From Enterococcus alcedinis (lineage in GTDB: Bacteria; Bacillota; Bacilli; Lactobacillales; Enterococcaceae): a stretch of 64,000 nt of DNA. The position numbers were made by a program, and so were the translations under genes. This document shows, piece by piece, positions 25,858-34,654 of this stretch (position 1 is the stretch's first letter; the number at the start of each line of letters is the position of its first letter). The stretch lies in NCBI RefSeq assembly GCF_014635985.1, contig NZ_BMDT01000011.1, forward strand, positions 45,259 to 109,258. The letters are read 5' to 3'. The notes under the pieces are model-generated. The model searched no databases. It had not been told where the DNA came from and saw only the letters and a program-made list of their open reading frames with translations.

Positions 25858-28506
25858 TCAGGCTCCTTCATACGTTTGAGTAGTTTTTTGGTTTTTGGTT
25901 AATGAAATTTTTTGCTCACCCAAATAGATGAAACAATCGTGTGAGGCAGTAATCGTTAAATCTTGCTTTGTAACAATAACGGAAAAATCAATTTGTTTCC
26001 AAGTAAATGAAAATTGAATTTGCTGCCAATGTGCGGGTAATTTTGGTTGAAAGAGAACGCGATTTTGTCTTAAATCTAGCCCGGCAAAGGTACTGAGAGG
26101 AATCCACAGTGTTGCTGCCATGACACCGGCATGAATCCCTTCAGCCGTAGTGCCGCCTTGAATGTCTCGATAATCCGAGGCTAAGGCTTCTTTAAATAAT
26201 TGCCATGCAAAGTCTTCTTGTTCAACCATTGAAGCTAGCTGGGCATGGACAATTCGAGACAAGGTTGAACCATGAGATGTGCGTTTTAAGTAATAATCAA
26301 GGTTCTTTTTCACGTAGTCTTCAGGTAAAGTGTATTCCAAATCCGTTAAGATTTGATCAACTTGGTTTTTGGCGAAGTTATAAAAAATCATCAATGTATC
26401 GGCTTGTTTGGCTACTTTGTAATCATCGGCCGATTTTCCTTCAGCATTTAAGATGCGGTCCATACGATAAATGTTGCCATATTTTTGGCGATAGGCGTCC
26501 CAATCCAATTCTTTCAAATCAAAATACCCTGAAAATTGGGCAATCACGCCATCGGAATTGATTTCAAGGTGTAAACGATGCTTCATCTGATCGAGTTGTG
26601 CAAGAAAATCTTTTGGTGCCTCGATTTTTTGTAGCAATGCTTGAAAAGTAGTTGCTTCAAAAGATGCTTGCAAGGTTTGGATCGTTTCAAAGAGCCAAAC
26701 GACCATCATATTGGTGTATGCATTGTCGGTCAGTCCACCTTGTTCAGCACCTGGATAGCTTTCATGGAACTCATCAGGGCCCATCACACCAGGAATCGAG
26801 TAACGTTTGGTCTCCGCGTTATAGACAGCCGCACTTTGCCAAAAGTGAGCGATTTCAAGTAACATCTCCAAGCCATACGTGCGCATAAAATCATCATCGT
26901 CCGTTTGATTGTAGTACTGCCATACATTGTAAGCGACGGCTAATGAGACATGTCGTTGTAGACGGCTATGGTCTTCTTTCCATTGGCCGCTTATTGGATT
27001 TAGATGCACCTTTTGCGACTGCTCGGTTCCATCAAGACCCGATTGCCAAGGGAACATACTACCTTTATAACCGGCTTCTTGGGCGTTTCGTTTGGCTTGT
27101 GGCAAACGGTGATAGCGATAGAGTAAGAGTTGCTTCGCCGTTTCTGGAAAATGGGCTAAATAAAAGGGTAAGATAAACAGTTCGTCCCAAAAAATATGTC
27201 CACGGTAGGCTTCTCCATGTAAACCACGAGCTGTTACGCTCGCATCTAATTGCTGATTGCCATTTGGTGAGGCAGAAGCGAGTAAATGATAGGTGTGGAG
27301 ATTGAGTAATTTTTGAGACATTAAATCACCCTCGACGACAATAGCCGCTCGTTTCCACAACTTCTCCCAAGCTTGCTGAGAGGCTTGATAGGCGACTTCA
27401 AAGCTCGGATAAGCGATGTTTACATCATTCGAGGCAGTTGGTACGGACTGCTCTTTACGGTATTGTTGTGTGGTCGTTACGCGTTCAAAAGTATAGCTCT
27501 GGTTTCGTTCAGCATAAAAATCAACTTTTTGGATGAAATGATTTTCGTGTTTTTCCAGTGCTAAATCCGCCAAGGAGACGTCAGGACTACGTAACGTTCC
27601 TTGTTGGACCACCGTGATGTGTGATTCTTTCGTTCGAGTCGTCAATACAAAGTTCGTCTCTTGATGCTCATAGGAAACGACGTCTAAGTGGTGTCGATTT
27701 AAGTCACGATAACGCGCAACGTTATAGTTATAAACAGCGCCATCAATTTCAGCCAGTAAAGTAATGTTTCCAGAAAAATTTAATGGCGTGATCGTATAAG
27801 CGACATAGGTGTCATGCACGTCAGCCATACTGACAAAACGTTTTGTATGCAGGGCAATTTGTTTGTTTTCCCCCAATTCAATCGTTACCCAGCTTTGGAA
27901 GAGGCCGGTTTTTAAATTTAATTCACGGGTGATGGATTGTAGTTGGTCATTTGAAAAATCAAACGATTCACCATCCACACAAACAGTCATTTTTTGCACA
28001 TTTGGCGCATTGACAAAGTCCTCATTGGCAATGATTTGTTCGCCGACTTTGGAATAAGCGGTATTATATAAGCTAGCAAGATAGGTCGCAGGGTACGTCG
28101 CGTCACTGATTGCCATTTCTGGCGTTGTCCCACGAATCCCCAGATACCCATTTCCCACGGTTAGTAGTGATTCAACAGAGTATTCATCTTTACCAGGTGA
28201 ATAACCCTCATAAGTCACTTTCCAAGGAATCGACATAGCTTTTTCTTGCCACTCGTCAGCTTGACCAATGACAAACGGCAAATTAAGTTTTTCTGTTAAA
28301 TAGTCTGCAAGTTCCGTTAATTGTGCTTGTTCATTAAAAAAAAGAATTTTTTCTGCGAGGGTCCCACCAATGACTTGGTGTGAGGCAAGCCAGTCAATCA
28401 ATTGCTGAACCGTTTCGGCGTTCCATTGTGTCACACTCATGGATTGTTTATTCGTTAAAAGAGCAGTCCAATGGTCGTTTGTTTTTGAAAGATGTAAAAT
28501 CGTCAT
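25858..28506 (-). CDS. GH65 disaccharide (probably trehalose 6-phosphate) phosphorylase
   Basis: Inverting phosphorylase of family GH65, 882 residues. The family core begins about residue 94 (PWKVTYEGYSPGKDEY...LLTVGNGYLGIRG). The catalytic acid is expected in VMGPDEFHES (about 562), and the phosphate site in RTSHGSTLSRIVHAQ. Residues 1 to about 93 are an extra N-terminal segment that I do not recognise, absent from the roughly 750-residue maltose and trehalose 6-phosphate phosphorylases. With a trehalose-type PTS importer, TreR and PgmB beside it and no phosphotrehalase, trehalose 6-phosphate is the most likely substrate. Other alpha-glucosides are possible. Confidence 0.85.
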   Translation of the reverse strand: MTILHLSKTNDHWTALLTNKQSMSVTQWNAETVQQLIDWLASHQVIGGTLAEKILFFNEQAQLTELADYLTEKLNLPFVIGQADEWQEKAMSIPWKVTYEGYSPGKDEYSVESLLTVGNGYLGIRGTTPEMAISDATYPATYLASLYNTAYSKVGEQIIANEDFVNAPNVQKMTVCVDGESFDFSNDQLQSITRELNLKTGLFQSWVTIELGENKQIALHTKRFVSMADVHDTYVAYTITPLNFSGNITLLAEIDGAVYNYNVARYRDLNRHHLDVVSYEHQETNFVLTTRTKESHITVVQQGTLRSPDVSLADLALEKHENHFIQKVDFYAERNQSYTFERVTTTQQYRKEQSVPTASNDVNIAYPSFEVAYQASQQAWEKLWKRAAIVVEGDLMSQKLLNLHTYHLLASASPNGNQQLDASVTARGLHGEAYRGHIFWDELFILPFYLAHFPETAKQLLLYRYHRLPQAKRNAQEAGYKGSMFPWQSGLDGTEQSQKVHLNPISGQWKEDHSRLQRHVSLAVAYNVWQYYNQTDDDDFMRTYGLEMLLEIAHFWQSAAVYNAETKRYSIPGVMGPDEFHESYPGAEQGGLTDNAYTNMMVVWLFETIQTLQASFEATTFQALLQKIEAPKDFLAQLDQMKHRLHLEINSDGVIAQFSGYFDLKELDWDAYRQKYGNIYRMDRILNAEGKSADDYKVAKQADTLMIFYNFAKNQVDQILTDLEYTLPEDYVKKNLDYYLKRTSHGSTLSRIVHAQLASMVEQEDFAWQLFKEALASDYRDIQGGTTAEGIHAGVMAATLWIPLSTFAGLDLRQNRVLFQPKLPAHWQQIQFSFTWKQIDFSVIVTKQDLTITASHDCFIYLGEQKISLTKNQKTTQTYEGA

Positions 28507-28533
28507 CCTAAGAGACTCCTTTCTGATACTTGT

Positions 28534-28572
28534 CTATACATGTATAGTATATGAAAATGAAAAGGATTACAA
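28534..28572 (-). promoter_or_regulatory. Promoter, TreR operator and cre of the phosphorylase operon
   Basis: Minus-strand TTGTAA (28572-28567), 17 bases, TACTAT (28549-28544). The perfect palindrome CTATACATGTATAG (28534-28547) overlaps the -10 element and is a TreR operator candidate. TGAAAAGGATTACA at 28558-28571 overlaps the -35 element and matches the cre consensus with one change. Confidence 0.72.
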
Positions 28573-28656
28573 GCGAGATTCTTTTTTTGCTCGAAAAGAA
28601 TCCTATCTTCCTCTTATTTTTTTAGACGAGGTATTCTAGTGGGAAATTGATTGAAT

Positions 28657-28721
28657 ATAAAACGCTTGCAAAAAGAAAAGCGAACGGTTATGATAAAAGC
28701 GTAACGAACATGTATATACAA
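28657..28721 (+). promoter_or_regulatory. Promoter, cre and TreR operator of the PTS gene
   Basis: TTGCAA (28666-28671), 17 bases, TATGAT (28689-28694). On the opposite strand TGCAAGCGTTTTAT (28670-28657) matches the left half of a cre perfectly and overlaps the -35. ATGTATATACAA at 28710-28721 lies just after the expected start site and differs by one base from the B. subtilis tre operator core. Confidence 0.75.
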
Positions 28722-28738
28722 TTTAAGGAGGAAAGAAG

Positions 28739-30703
28739 ATGGGAAAGTACGAAGAAGATGTAGTTAAGTTGCTTGAGTATGTTGGTGGTAAAGAAAACAT
28801 TGCAGCTGTTACACATTGTGTGACTCGTATGCGTTTTGTTTTAAATGATCCGAGCTTAGCCGATGAGAAAAAAATTGAAACGTTGCCGAGTGTGAAAGGA
28901 ATGTTCACCAATGCTGGACAGTTTCAAGTCATTATTGGGAATGATGTCGGAACATTTTACAATGAATTTTCAGCAGTTTCAGGAATTGAAGGCGTATCCA
29001 AAGAGCAGGGAAAACAAATAGCGAAGAAAAATCAAAACCCGTTGCAACGAGCAATTGCTGTCTTAGCTGAGATTTTCACACCAATTATTCCAGCGATTAT
29101 TGTTGGGGGGCTGATTTTAGGTTTTCGTAACGTTCTAGGTGAAATCAACTTTAACGATGCGACCATCGTTTCACGTTCCGTTTTCTGGAATGGGGTTAAT
29201 GATTTCTTATGGTTACCAGGGGAAGCGATTTTCCATTTCTTACCCGTTGGCATTACTTGGAGTATCACACGTAAGATGGGTACGACACAAATTTTAGGGA
29301 TTATTTTAGGGATTACGTTAGTTTCCCCGCAATTATTAAATGCTTATGCGGTTCCTGGAACCGCCGCTGCAGATATTCCGTTTTGGGATTTTGGTCTCTT
29401 TCAATTAGATAAAATCGGTTATCAAGCGCAAGTGATTCCAGCGATGCTTGCTGGTTTCTTACTCGCTTATTTAGAAATCTTTTTTAGAAAGCGCATACCA
29501 GAAGCGATATCGATGATTTTTGTGCCACTATTTGCCTTGTTACCAACGATTTTTGTCGCTCATGCGGTTTTAGGGCCAATTGGTTGGTGGTTAGGTGATA
29601 TTATTTCAAATGTTGTCAATTCAGGATTGACCTCATCCTTTAGTTGGTTATTCAGCTTCATATTTGGTGCGCTCTACTCACCACTCGTGATTACGGGGCT
29701 TCATCATATGAGTAACGCAATCGATATGCAGTTAATTTCAACGTATGGTACGACGAATTTATGGCCGATGATTGCCTTATCAAACATCGCCCAAGGTTCA
29801 GCGGTATTAGCGATTATTTTTTTACATCGCGGCAATAAAAGAGAAGAGCAAATTTCGATTCCATCTACGATTTCAGCTTACTTAGGCGTAACAGAACCGG
29901 CGATGTTTGGGATCAACTTGAAATATGTGTATCCATTTGTTGCAGCAATGATTGGTTCAGGTTTTGCCGGCATGTTCAGTAATATTATGGGTGTTCGCGC
30001 CAATGCGATTGGAGTAGGTGGTTTACCAGGTCTTCTAGCGATTAATGGAACAGAAGGTGGTGGTTGGTTAGCATTTGGAGGCGCGATGGCAATTGCAGTT
30101 GTTGTCCCTGTTGCCTTAACGATTTTATTTGAGAAAAATGGCCTGTTCGGTAAAAAAGAAGAGGTCGCTGTCGAAACAGCAACGATAGCACCACAAGCAG
30201 CCAACACCAATACAAATCAACAGACAACGACAGAGACACATAGTGAACGTCTTTACTCACCAGGAGAAGGACGAATCGTATCGTTAGATGTGGTGAATGA
30301 TCCAGTCTTTTCAACGAATATTATGGGTGAAGGTTTTGCTTTACGACCAACAACCAATCAAGTCTATTCACCGGTAAATGGTGAAATTGTCAGTATATTC
30401 GAAACCAAACATGCCATCGGAATTTTAACGAAAACCGGTGCAGAAGTCCTCGTTCATATGGGGTTAGATACGGTGGAGCTCAAAGGAGAACCATTCACGG
30501 TTCATGTAAAAGTCGGACAAATCGTCACACCGCAAACGCTGCTAGCTGAGATGGATATTGCAAAAGTCAAAGCAGCCGGTAAAGAAACCGATATTGTTGT
30601 CGTGATGACAAATAATGAAAAAATGGCTGATTATATTTTAAATCATAAAGGCGAATCCACCCCCGGACTAGCCATTGGCGAATATAAAGTCAGAGGTCAT
30701 TGA
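28739..30703 (+). CDS. treP: PTS EIIBCA, trehalose-type
   Basis: Sugar phosphotransferase permease, 654 residues. EIIB comes first with the phosphocysteine in VTHCVTRMRF (about 27). EIIC follows with ten or so membrane segments (about 100-470), including GLHHMSNAIDMQLI and TEPAMFGINLKY. After a Gln/Thr-rich linker comes EIIA with the phospho-histidine in VLVHMGLDTVEL (about 579). It imports and phosphorylates a disaccharide, probably trehalose. The last codons AGA GGT CAT TGA are the first 12 bases of a structured repeat, so the C-terminal RGH is repeat-encoded. Confidence 0.9.
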   Translation: MGKYEEDVVKLLEYVGGKENIAAVTHCVTRMRFVLNDPSLADEKKIETLPSVKGMFTNAGQFQVIIGNDVGTFYNEFSAVSGIEGVSKEQGKQIAKKNQNPLQRAIAVLAEIFTPIIPAIIVGGLILGFRNVLGEINFNDATIVSRSVFWNGVNDFLWLPGEAIFHFLPVGITWSITRKMGTTQILGIILGITLVSPQLLNAYAVPGTAAADIPFWDFGLFQLDKIGYQAQVIPAMLAGFLLAYLEIFFRKRIPEAISMIFVPLFALLPTIFVAHAVLGPIGWWLGDIISNVVNSGLTSSFSWLFSFIFGALYSPLVITGLHHMSNAIDMQLISTYGTTNLWPMIALSNIAQGSAVLAIIFLHRGNKREEQISIPSTISAYLGVTEPAMFGINLKYVYPFVAAMIGSGFAGMFSNIMGVRANAIGVGGLPGLLAINGTEGGGWLAFGGAMAIAVVVPVALTILFEKNGLFGKKEEVAVETATIAPQAANTNTNQQTTTETHSERLYSPGEGRIVSLDVVNDPVFSTNIMGEGFALRPTTNQVYSPVNGEIVSIFETKHAIGILTKTGAEVLVHMGLDTVELKGEPFTVHVKVGQIVTPQTLLAEMDIAKVKAAGKETDIVVVMTNNEKMADYILNHKGESTPGLAIGEYKVRGH

Positions 30704-30807
30704 TGAAGCGTTTAGATGTTAGAGATAAGGCAGTTTTCAGGGAAATCGACTTTTGATTTTACCTGAAAAACCTTATCTTCGGAGCATCTGCTTCAGCAAT
30801 ACCGTTT
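30692..30807 (+). repeat. Structured repeat copy B1, overlapping the treP stop
   Basis: GGT/ACC type. Helix 1 is ATTGATGAAG with CTTCAGCAAT (one mismatch). The bulge is GCGTTTAG. Helix 2 is AGATG with CATCT, and helix 3 is AGATAAG with CTTATCT. The apical helix is GTTTTCAGG...CCTGAAAA. The left end lies inside the coding sequence. Confidence 0.9.
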
Positions 30808-30811
30808 AGTC

Positions 30812-30851
30812 AGAGGTCATTGATGAGACGTTTAGCTGTTAAGGCATAGAT
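30812..30851 (+). repeat. Structured repeat copy B2, truncated
   Basis: Repeats the first part of B1 (AGAGGTCATTGATGAG), followed by ACGTTTAGCTG. The rest is replaced by an unrelated terminator hairpin; no ACCGTTT end is found. Confidence 0.7.
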
Positions 30852-30905
30852 AAAACCTAAGTACGTTGTTCTTTTGATAGAAGACGTTCTTAGGTTTTCT
30901 TTTGA
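30852..30905 (+). terminator. Terminator after the trehalose PTS gene
   Basis: AAAACCTAAG and ACGT pair with ACGT and CTTAGGTTTT, followed by CTTTT. The remaining bases to ispE (30906-31023) hold a possible -10 TATGAT at 30982-30987 and nothing else I can support. Confidence 0.8.
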
Positions 30906-31023
30906 GCTGATTAAGAAATAGTGAAGCAAATTCTTATCTAAGTTATTAATTAATCATGGAAACTATACAGTTTTTTCTAGCTATGATAGAATAAATCAAA
31001 TGATTGAATTGATAGGTGATGAG

Positions 31024-31881
31024 ATGGAGATAATAGAAAAAGCACCGGCAAAAATCAATTTAGGTTTAGATGTTTTATATAGGCGCGAGTCGGATGGTTA
31101 TCATGAGTTAGAAATGGTGATGTCGAGTGTCGATTTATCTGATCGATTGACGATTGAAGAGTTAGAAGAAAACCAAATTGTGATTGAAACAGATAAAGCT
31201 TTTTTGCCAATCGATAAACGCAACAATGTCTACCAAGCAGCGGCACTTCTAAAAGAACGGTATCATATTTCTAAAGGGGTTAAAATTTCAATTGAAAAAA
31301 AAATCCCGGTTGCAGCCGGTCTAGGTGGCGGTAGTACGGACTGTGCAGCAGCTCTAAGAGGGATGAATCGTCTTTGGAATTTAAACTTATCGATGGATGA
31401 ACTGATTGAGATTGGTGTTGAAGTAGGTACAGATGTTCCCTATTGTCTCCATGGTACGACTTCCTTTATTGCTGGAAAAGGAGAAATTGTTCGCCCACTA
31501 AAACCGATGCCTCAATGTTGGGTAGTATTAGTGAAGCCACGATTAAGTGTTTCAACTCGTAAAATTTTTCAAAGAGTCCAAGATACCAATCAGTTGAATC
31601 ACCCAAATATGCGACAATTATCGCAAGCGATTTTGGATGAGGATTATGAAGCGATGTTGCAATATATGGGAAATAGTTTGGAAGACATTACGATTCCTAA
31701 ATACCCGATTGTGCAACAAATTAAGGACCGAATGATTAATTATGGTGCAGATATTGCCTTAATGAGTGGTAGTGGCCCGACTGTTTTTGCCTTATGTCGT
31801 CAGCATTCTCGTGCGCAACGAATCTATAACGGCCTAAAAGGTTTTTGCGATGAAGTGTACTTAGTTCGAACATTAAAATGA
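31024..31881 (+). CDS. ispE: 4-diphosphocytidyl-2-C-methyl-D-erythritol kinase
   Basis: GHMP kinase of the non-mevalonate (MEP) isoprenoid pathway. The 285-residue protein matches the usual length; EKAPAKINLGLDVLYRRESDGYHE is at the N-terminus, the ATP motif PVAAGLGGGSTDCAAALRG near 93 and LMSGSGPTVFAL near 255. ATG 31024 follows AGGTGATG; ATG 31000 is in frame but poorly placed. IspE homologues also occur in mevalonate-pathway lactic acid bacteria, and no other MEP gene is in the window, so pathway completeness cannot be judged. Confidence 0.92.
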   Translation: MEIIEKAPAKINLGLDVLYRRESDGYHELEMVMSSVDLSDRLTIEELEENQIVIETDKAFLPIDKRNNVYQAAALLKERYHISKGVKISIEKKIPVAAGLGGGSTDCAAALRGMNRLWNLNLSMDELIEIGVEVGTDVPYCLHGTTSFIAGKGEIVRPLKPMPQCWVVLVKPRLSVSTRKIFQRVQDTNQLNHPNMRQLSQAILDEDYEAMLQYMGNSLEDITIPKYPIVQQIKDRMINYGADIALMSGSGPTVFALCRQHSRAQRIYNGLKGFCDEVYLVRTLK

Positions 31882-31885
31882 TGAA

Positions 31886-31955
31886 AAAAGAAGTTGTTTG
31901 ATAAATGTTTTGCACGAATCGCAAAAAACATTTGAAAAACAGCTTCTTTTTCTTG
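31886..31955 (+). terminator. Terminator after ispE
   Basis: GAAGTTGTTT and AAATGTTTT pair with AAAAAACATTT and AAACAGCTTC, followed by TTTTTC. A long, interrupted hairpin. Confidence 0.82.
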
Positions 31956-32017
31956 ACGAATACGTATGATTTTGATAAATTAATCTTCGTGGAACTAAAT
32001 CGGAATGGTTACGATTT
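31953..32017 (+). promoter_or_regulatory. Promoter and Zur box of the zinc transporter operon
   Basis: TTGACG (31953-31958), 17 bases, TAAATT (31976-31981). A palindrome at 31997-32017 (AAATCGGAAT, G, GTTACGATTT) matches the Gram-positive Zur box with two changes. It lies just after the expected start site, so zinc-loaded Zur would block early transcription. Confidence 0.82.
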
Positions 32018-32067
32018 AGAAAAAGGAACAAAAAAATAATAAATAACATAGTCTAACGAGGTGACGT

Positions 32068-33006
32068 ATGAAAAAACGAATAATTATCGGGACGCTAGTT
32101 TTACTAGGTCTATTTTTAATGGCTTGTAGCCCAGAAAAAACAACGGAAACAAAAGAAGATAAAATTAAGGTCATTGCGACATTTTACCCAATGTACGAAT
32201 TTACGAAAGCAGTATTGGGTGATGAAGGCGAAGTAGAGCTACTTATCCCAGCTGGTACCGAAGCACACGATTATGAACCAAGTGCAAAAAGTGTTGCAAA
32301 AATGAGTGATGCAGATGCAATTATTTATAACAGCCATGCGTTTGAAACGTGGATGGATGGGATTTTATCGAACCTTGATAGTCGTCAAATAGCGATTATT
32401 GAAGCGAGTCGTAACATTCCTTTACTTTCATTAGAAGAGGAGGAAGAAGCCGAACACGAAGAGGTTGGACACTCACATGAGCATAGTGAAGACCCACATG
32501 TCTGGCTAGATCCTGTGATGGCGATGAAACAAGTCGAGCAAATTCGCGATGATTTGAGTTTAAAATACCCAGAAAAAGAAGCCATTTTTACCGAAAATGC
32601 GCAAAAATATTTAACTGAATTGTCACGCTTGGATCAAGAATACCAAGAAGCGTTCAAAAATGCGACTCAAAGAACGTTTGTGACACAACATTTAGCTTTT
32701 TCTTATTTAGCGAAACAATATAATTTAACCCAAGACTCGATGGCCGGTTTGTCCTCAGAGGAAGAACCTTCGCCAAAACGTTTAGCAGAACTAAAGAAAT
32801 TTATTCTTGAAAACCAAATTGAATATATTTATTTTGAAGACAATACGGCAGCAAAAACCGCAAGAACGCTAGCAGAAGAAACAGGTGTGGAATTAGCTGC
32901 GCTATCAACAATTGAAAGCATCACGAACGAGCAACAAGAACAAGGTGAGACGTATCTTTCATTGATGGAAAAGAATTTAAAATCATTACAATTGAGTTTG
33001 CGATAG
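32068..33006 (+). CDS. znuA: Zinc ABC transporter substrate-binding lipoprotein
   Basis: Cluster A-I metal-binding lipoprotein, 312 residues. The signal peptide ends in a lipobox LMAC (Cys 20), which anchors it to the outer face of the membrane. Metal-ligand motifs are EAHDYEPS (about 70), the His-rich loop [21 protein letters not shown] (128-148) and the C-terminal YFEDNTAA. The His-rich loop points to zinc rather than manganese, as does the Zur box upstream. AdcA is an alternative name. ATPase and permease genes follow directly. Confidence 0.94.
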   Translation: MKKRIIIGTLVLLGLFLMACSPEKTTETKEDKIKVIATFYPMYEFTKAVLGDEGEVELLIPAGTEAHDYEPSAKSVAKMSDADAIIYNSHAFETWMDGILSNLDSRQIAIIEASRNIPLLSLEEEEEAEHEEVGHSHEHSEDPHVWLDPVMAMKQVEQIRDDLSLKYPEKEAIFTENAQKYLTELSRLDQEYQEAFKNATQRTFVTQHLAFSYLAKQYNLTQDSMAGLSSEEEPSPKRLAELKKFILENQIEYIYFEDNTAAKTARTLAEETGVELAALSTIESITNEQQEQGETYLSLMEKNLKSLQLSLR

Positions 33007-33016
33007 GAGGATGAAA

Positions 33017-33697
33017 ATGCGTTATATTGACGTGAAAGATTTAACTTTTTTTTATGATGAAGAACCGGTCTTGATGGATGTGAATTACCATGTAGACGAA
33101 GGCGAATTTGTCATTTTAACAGGTGAAAATGGTGCAGCGAAATCAACGTTGATTCGTTCGACATTGGGGCTTTTAACACCTGCTAAAGGAACGATTGAGT
33201 TAGCGAAAACCAACTCAAAAGGAGAAAAACTAAGCATTGGTTACATTCCTCAGCAAATTGCGTCTTTTAACGCGGGCTTTCCTAGTACGGTATTGGAACT
33301 CGTTTGTTCAGGGCGTTATCCTCGGAGTGGATGGTTTAAAAAACTACAAAAAAGAGATCACGAGCATGTTCAAAAAGCATTAGAATCCGTTGGGATGTGG
33401 GAAATGCGCCATAAACGAATCGGGGACTTGTCAGGCGGTCAAAAACAGCGCATTAGCTTAGCAAGAATGTTTGCGACAGATCCAGATTTACTGGTGTTAG
33501 ACGAGCCAACAACCGGTATGGACGAAGAATCACGTAAAAATTTCTATCGTCTCTTACGTCACAGTGCCCACCAACATCAAAAAGCTATTTTAATGATTAC
33601 GCATGACCACGAAGATATTAAAGAATTTTCGGACCGTGAAATCCGTTTAGTTAGAAGGGAGGATACCCCATGGCGTTGCTTTCATATGAATTCATGA
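33017..33697 (+). CDS. znuC: Zinc ABC transporter ATP-binding protein
   Basis: ATPase subunit, 226 residues. Walker A reads GENGAAKST: the glycine before Lys is replaced by Ala, a change also known in other Gram-positive zinc ATPases (for example GPNGASKST). The signature is LSGGQKQR (about 137), and Walker B is [15 protein letters not shown] 33017 is set by AGGAGG at 33005-33010; ATG 33011 is too close. It overlaps the permease gene by 28 bases. Confidence 0.92.
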   Translation: MRYIDVKDLTFFYDEEPVLMDVNYHVDEGEFVILTGENGAAKSTLIRSTLGLLTPAKGTIELAKTNSKGEKLSIGYIPQQIASFNAGFPSTVLELVCSGRYPRSGWFKKLQKRDHEHVQKALESVGMWEMRHKRIGDLSGGQKQRISLARMFATDPDLLVLDEPTTGMDEESRKNFYRLLRHSAHQHQKAILMITHDHEDIKEFSDREIRLVRREDTPWRCFHMNS

Positions 33698-34497
33698 GAA
33701 GAGCTTTAATGGCAGCTGTTTTAATTGCCGGCATTGCACCAGTTTTAGGTGTATTTCTAGTCATCCGTCGCCAGTCATTAATGGCGGATACCTTATCGCA
33801 CGTTTCATTGGCCGGAGTTGCTTTAGGTTTCTTTTTACATATTAATCCGACACTAACGACGGTGATTGTCGTTGTCATTGCAGCAGTTGTATTAGAATAT
33901 TTACGGAGCATTTATAAGACCTATACAGAAATTGCGACGGCGATTTTAATGTCTGGCGGCTTAGCGTTAGCCTTGATTTTAATGAAACTGAGCGAAGGCT
34001 CCTCGACCTTGAGTATGCAATCTTATTTATTTGGTTCGATTATTACCATTACAAAAGAACAAGTCTTGCTATTGGCTATTTTATTTGTCATTTCATTCAT
34101 CGCCTTGCTTTTATTTAAAAAACCGATGTATGTTTTAACCTTTGATGAAGAGACTGCTCATGTCGATGGTTTACCAACCCGCTTCATGTCAATTGTTTTT
34201 AACGCCTTAACAGGTGTTGCAATTGCGGTGATGATTCCAATTGCCGGCGCGCTACTTATTTCGGCAATTATGGTGTTACCAGCGGCGATCAGTATGCGAT
34301 TGGGAAAAAGCTTTAACCTTGTGATTTTAATTAGTGTCTTTATTGGATTAATCGGGATGATAGGTGGTTTAACTACCTCATTTTATATGGACACTCCTCC
34401 CGGTGCGACAATAACCTTGATATTCATTGTATTATTTTTAATTGTAAGTCTCTTGCGTCGATTATTTTTCCATTATAAGAAGAAGCAAAGAGTTTGA
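33670..34497 (+). CDS. znuB: Zinc ABC transporter permease
   Basis: ABC-3 family permease, 275 residues, with eight or so hydrophobic segments. The segment [17 protein letters not shown] (about 37-53), typical of metal permeases, and [17 protein letters not shown] (about 194) are present. It completes the znuACB unit and probably works as a homodimer. GAAGGGAGG before the start lies inside the znuC reading frame. Confidence 0.93.
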   Translation: MALLSYEFMRRALMAAVLIAGIAPVLGVFLVIRRQSLMADTLSHVSLAGVALGFFLHINPTLTTVIVVVIAAVVLEYLRSIYKTYTEIATAILMSGGLALALILMKLSEGSSTLSMQSYLFGSIITITKEQVLLLAILFVISFIALLLFKKPMYVLTFDEETAHVDGLPTRFMSIVFNALTGVAIAVMIPIAGALLISAIMVLPAAISMRLGKSFNLVILISVFIGLIGMIGGLTTSFYMDTPPGATITLIFIVLFLIVSLLRRLFFHYKKKQRV

Positions 34498-34555
34498 TGA
34501 GAAAGAGAATGCTTAAAAACGAAGGTTTCTAAGTGTTCTCTTTTTGTTGTTCATA

Positions 34556-34571
34556 ATTTACGAACATTTTT
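34556..34571 (+). promoter_or_regulatory. Possible PurBox before purR
   Basis: TTTACGAACATTT resembles the PurR site AWWWCCGAACWWT with one change, and a partial inverted match (TTTCGGAAA) follows directly. TATAAT at 34585-34590 is the likely -10. Autoregulation would fit B. subtilis PurR. Confidence 0.5.
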
Positions 34572-34654
34572 TCGGAAAAAAGGATATAATACTCGAAATA
34601 AGTTGCAAAACACGATATAATAAAAAAGAAGAAAAAATAGAGGAGTTGAATTTT

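Noticed and set aside
28439-28639. Small plus-strand frame at the start of the GH65 gene
   Set aside because: Mostly antisense to the phosphorylase coding sequence and overlapping the tre operators; no ribosome site.
34544-34654. N-terminal extension of PurR from 34544
   Set aside because: It spans the promoter and PurBox region, lacks a ribosome site and has no PurR similarity.
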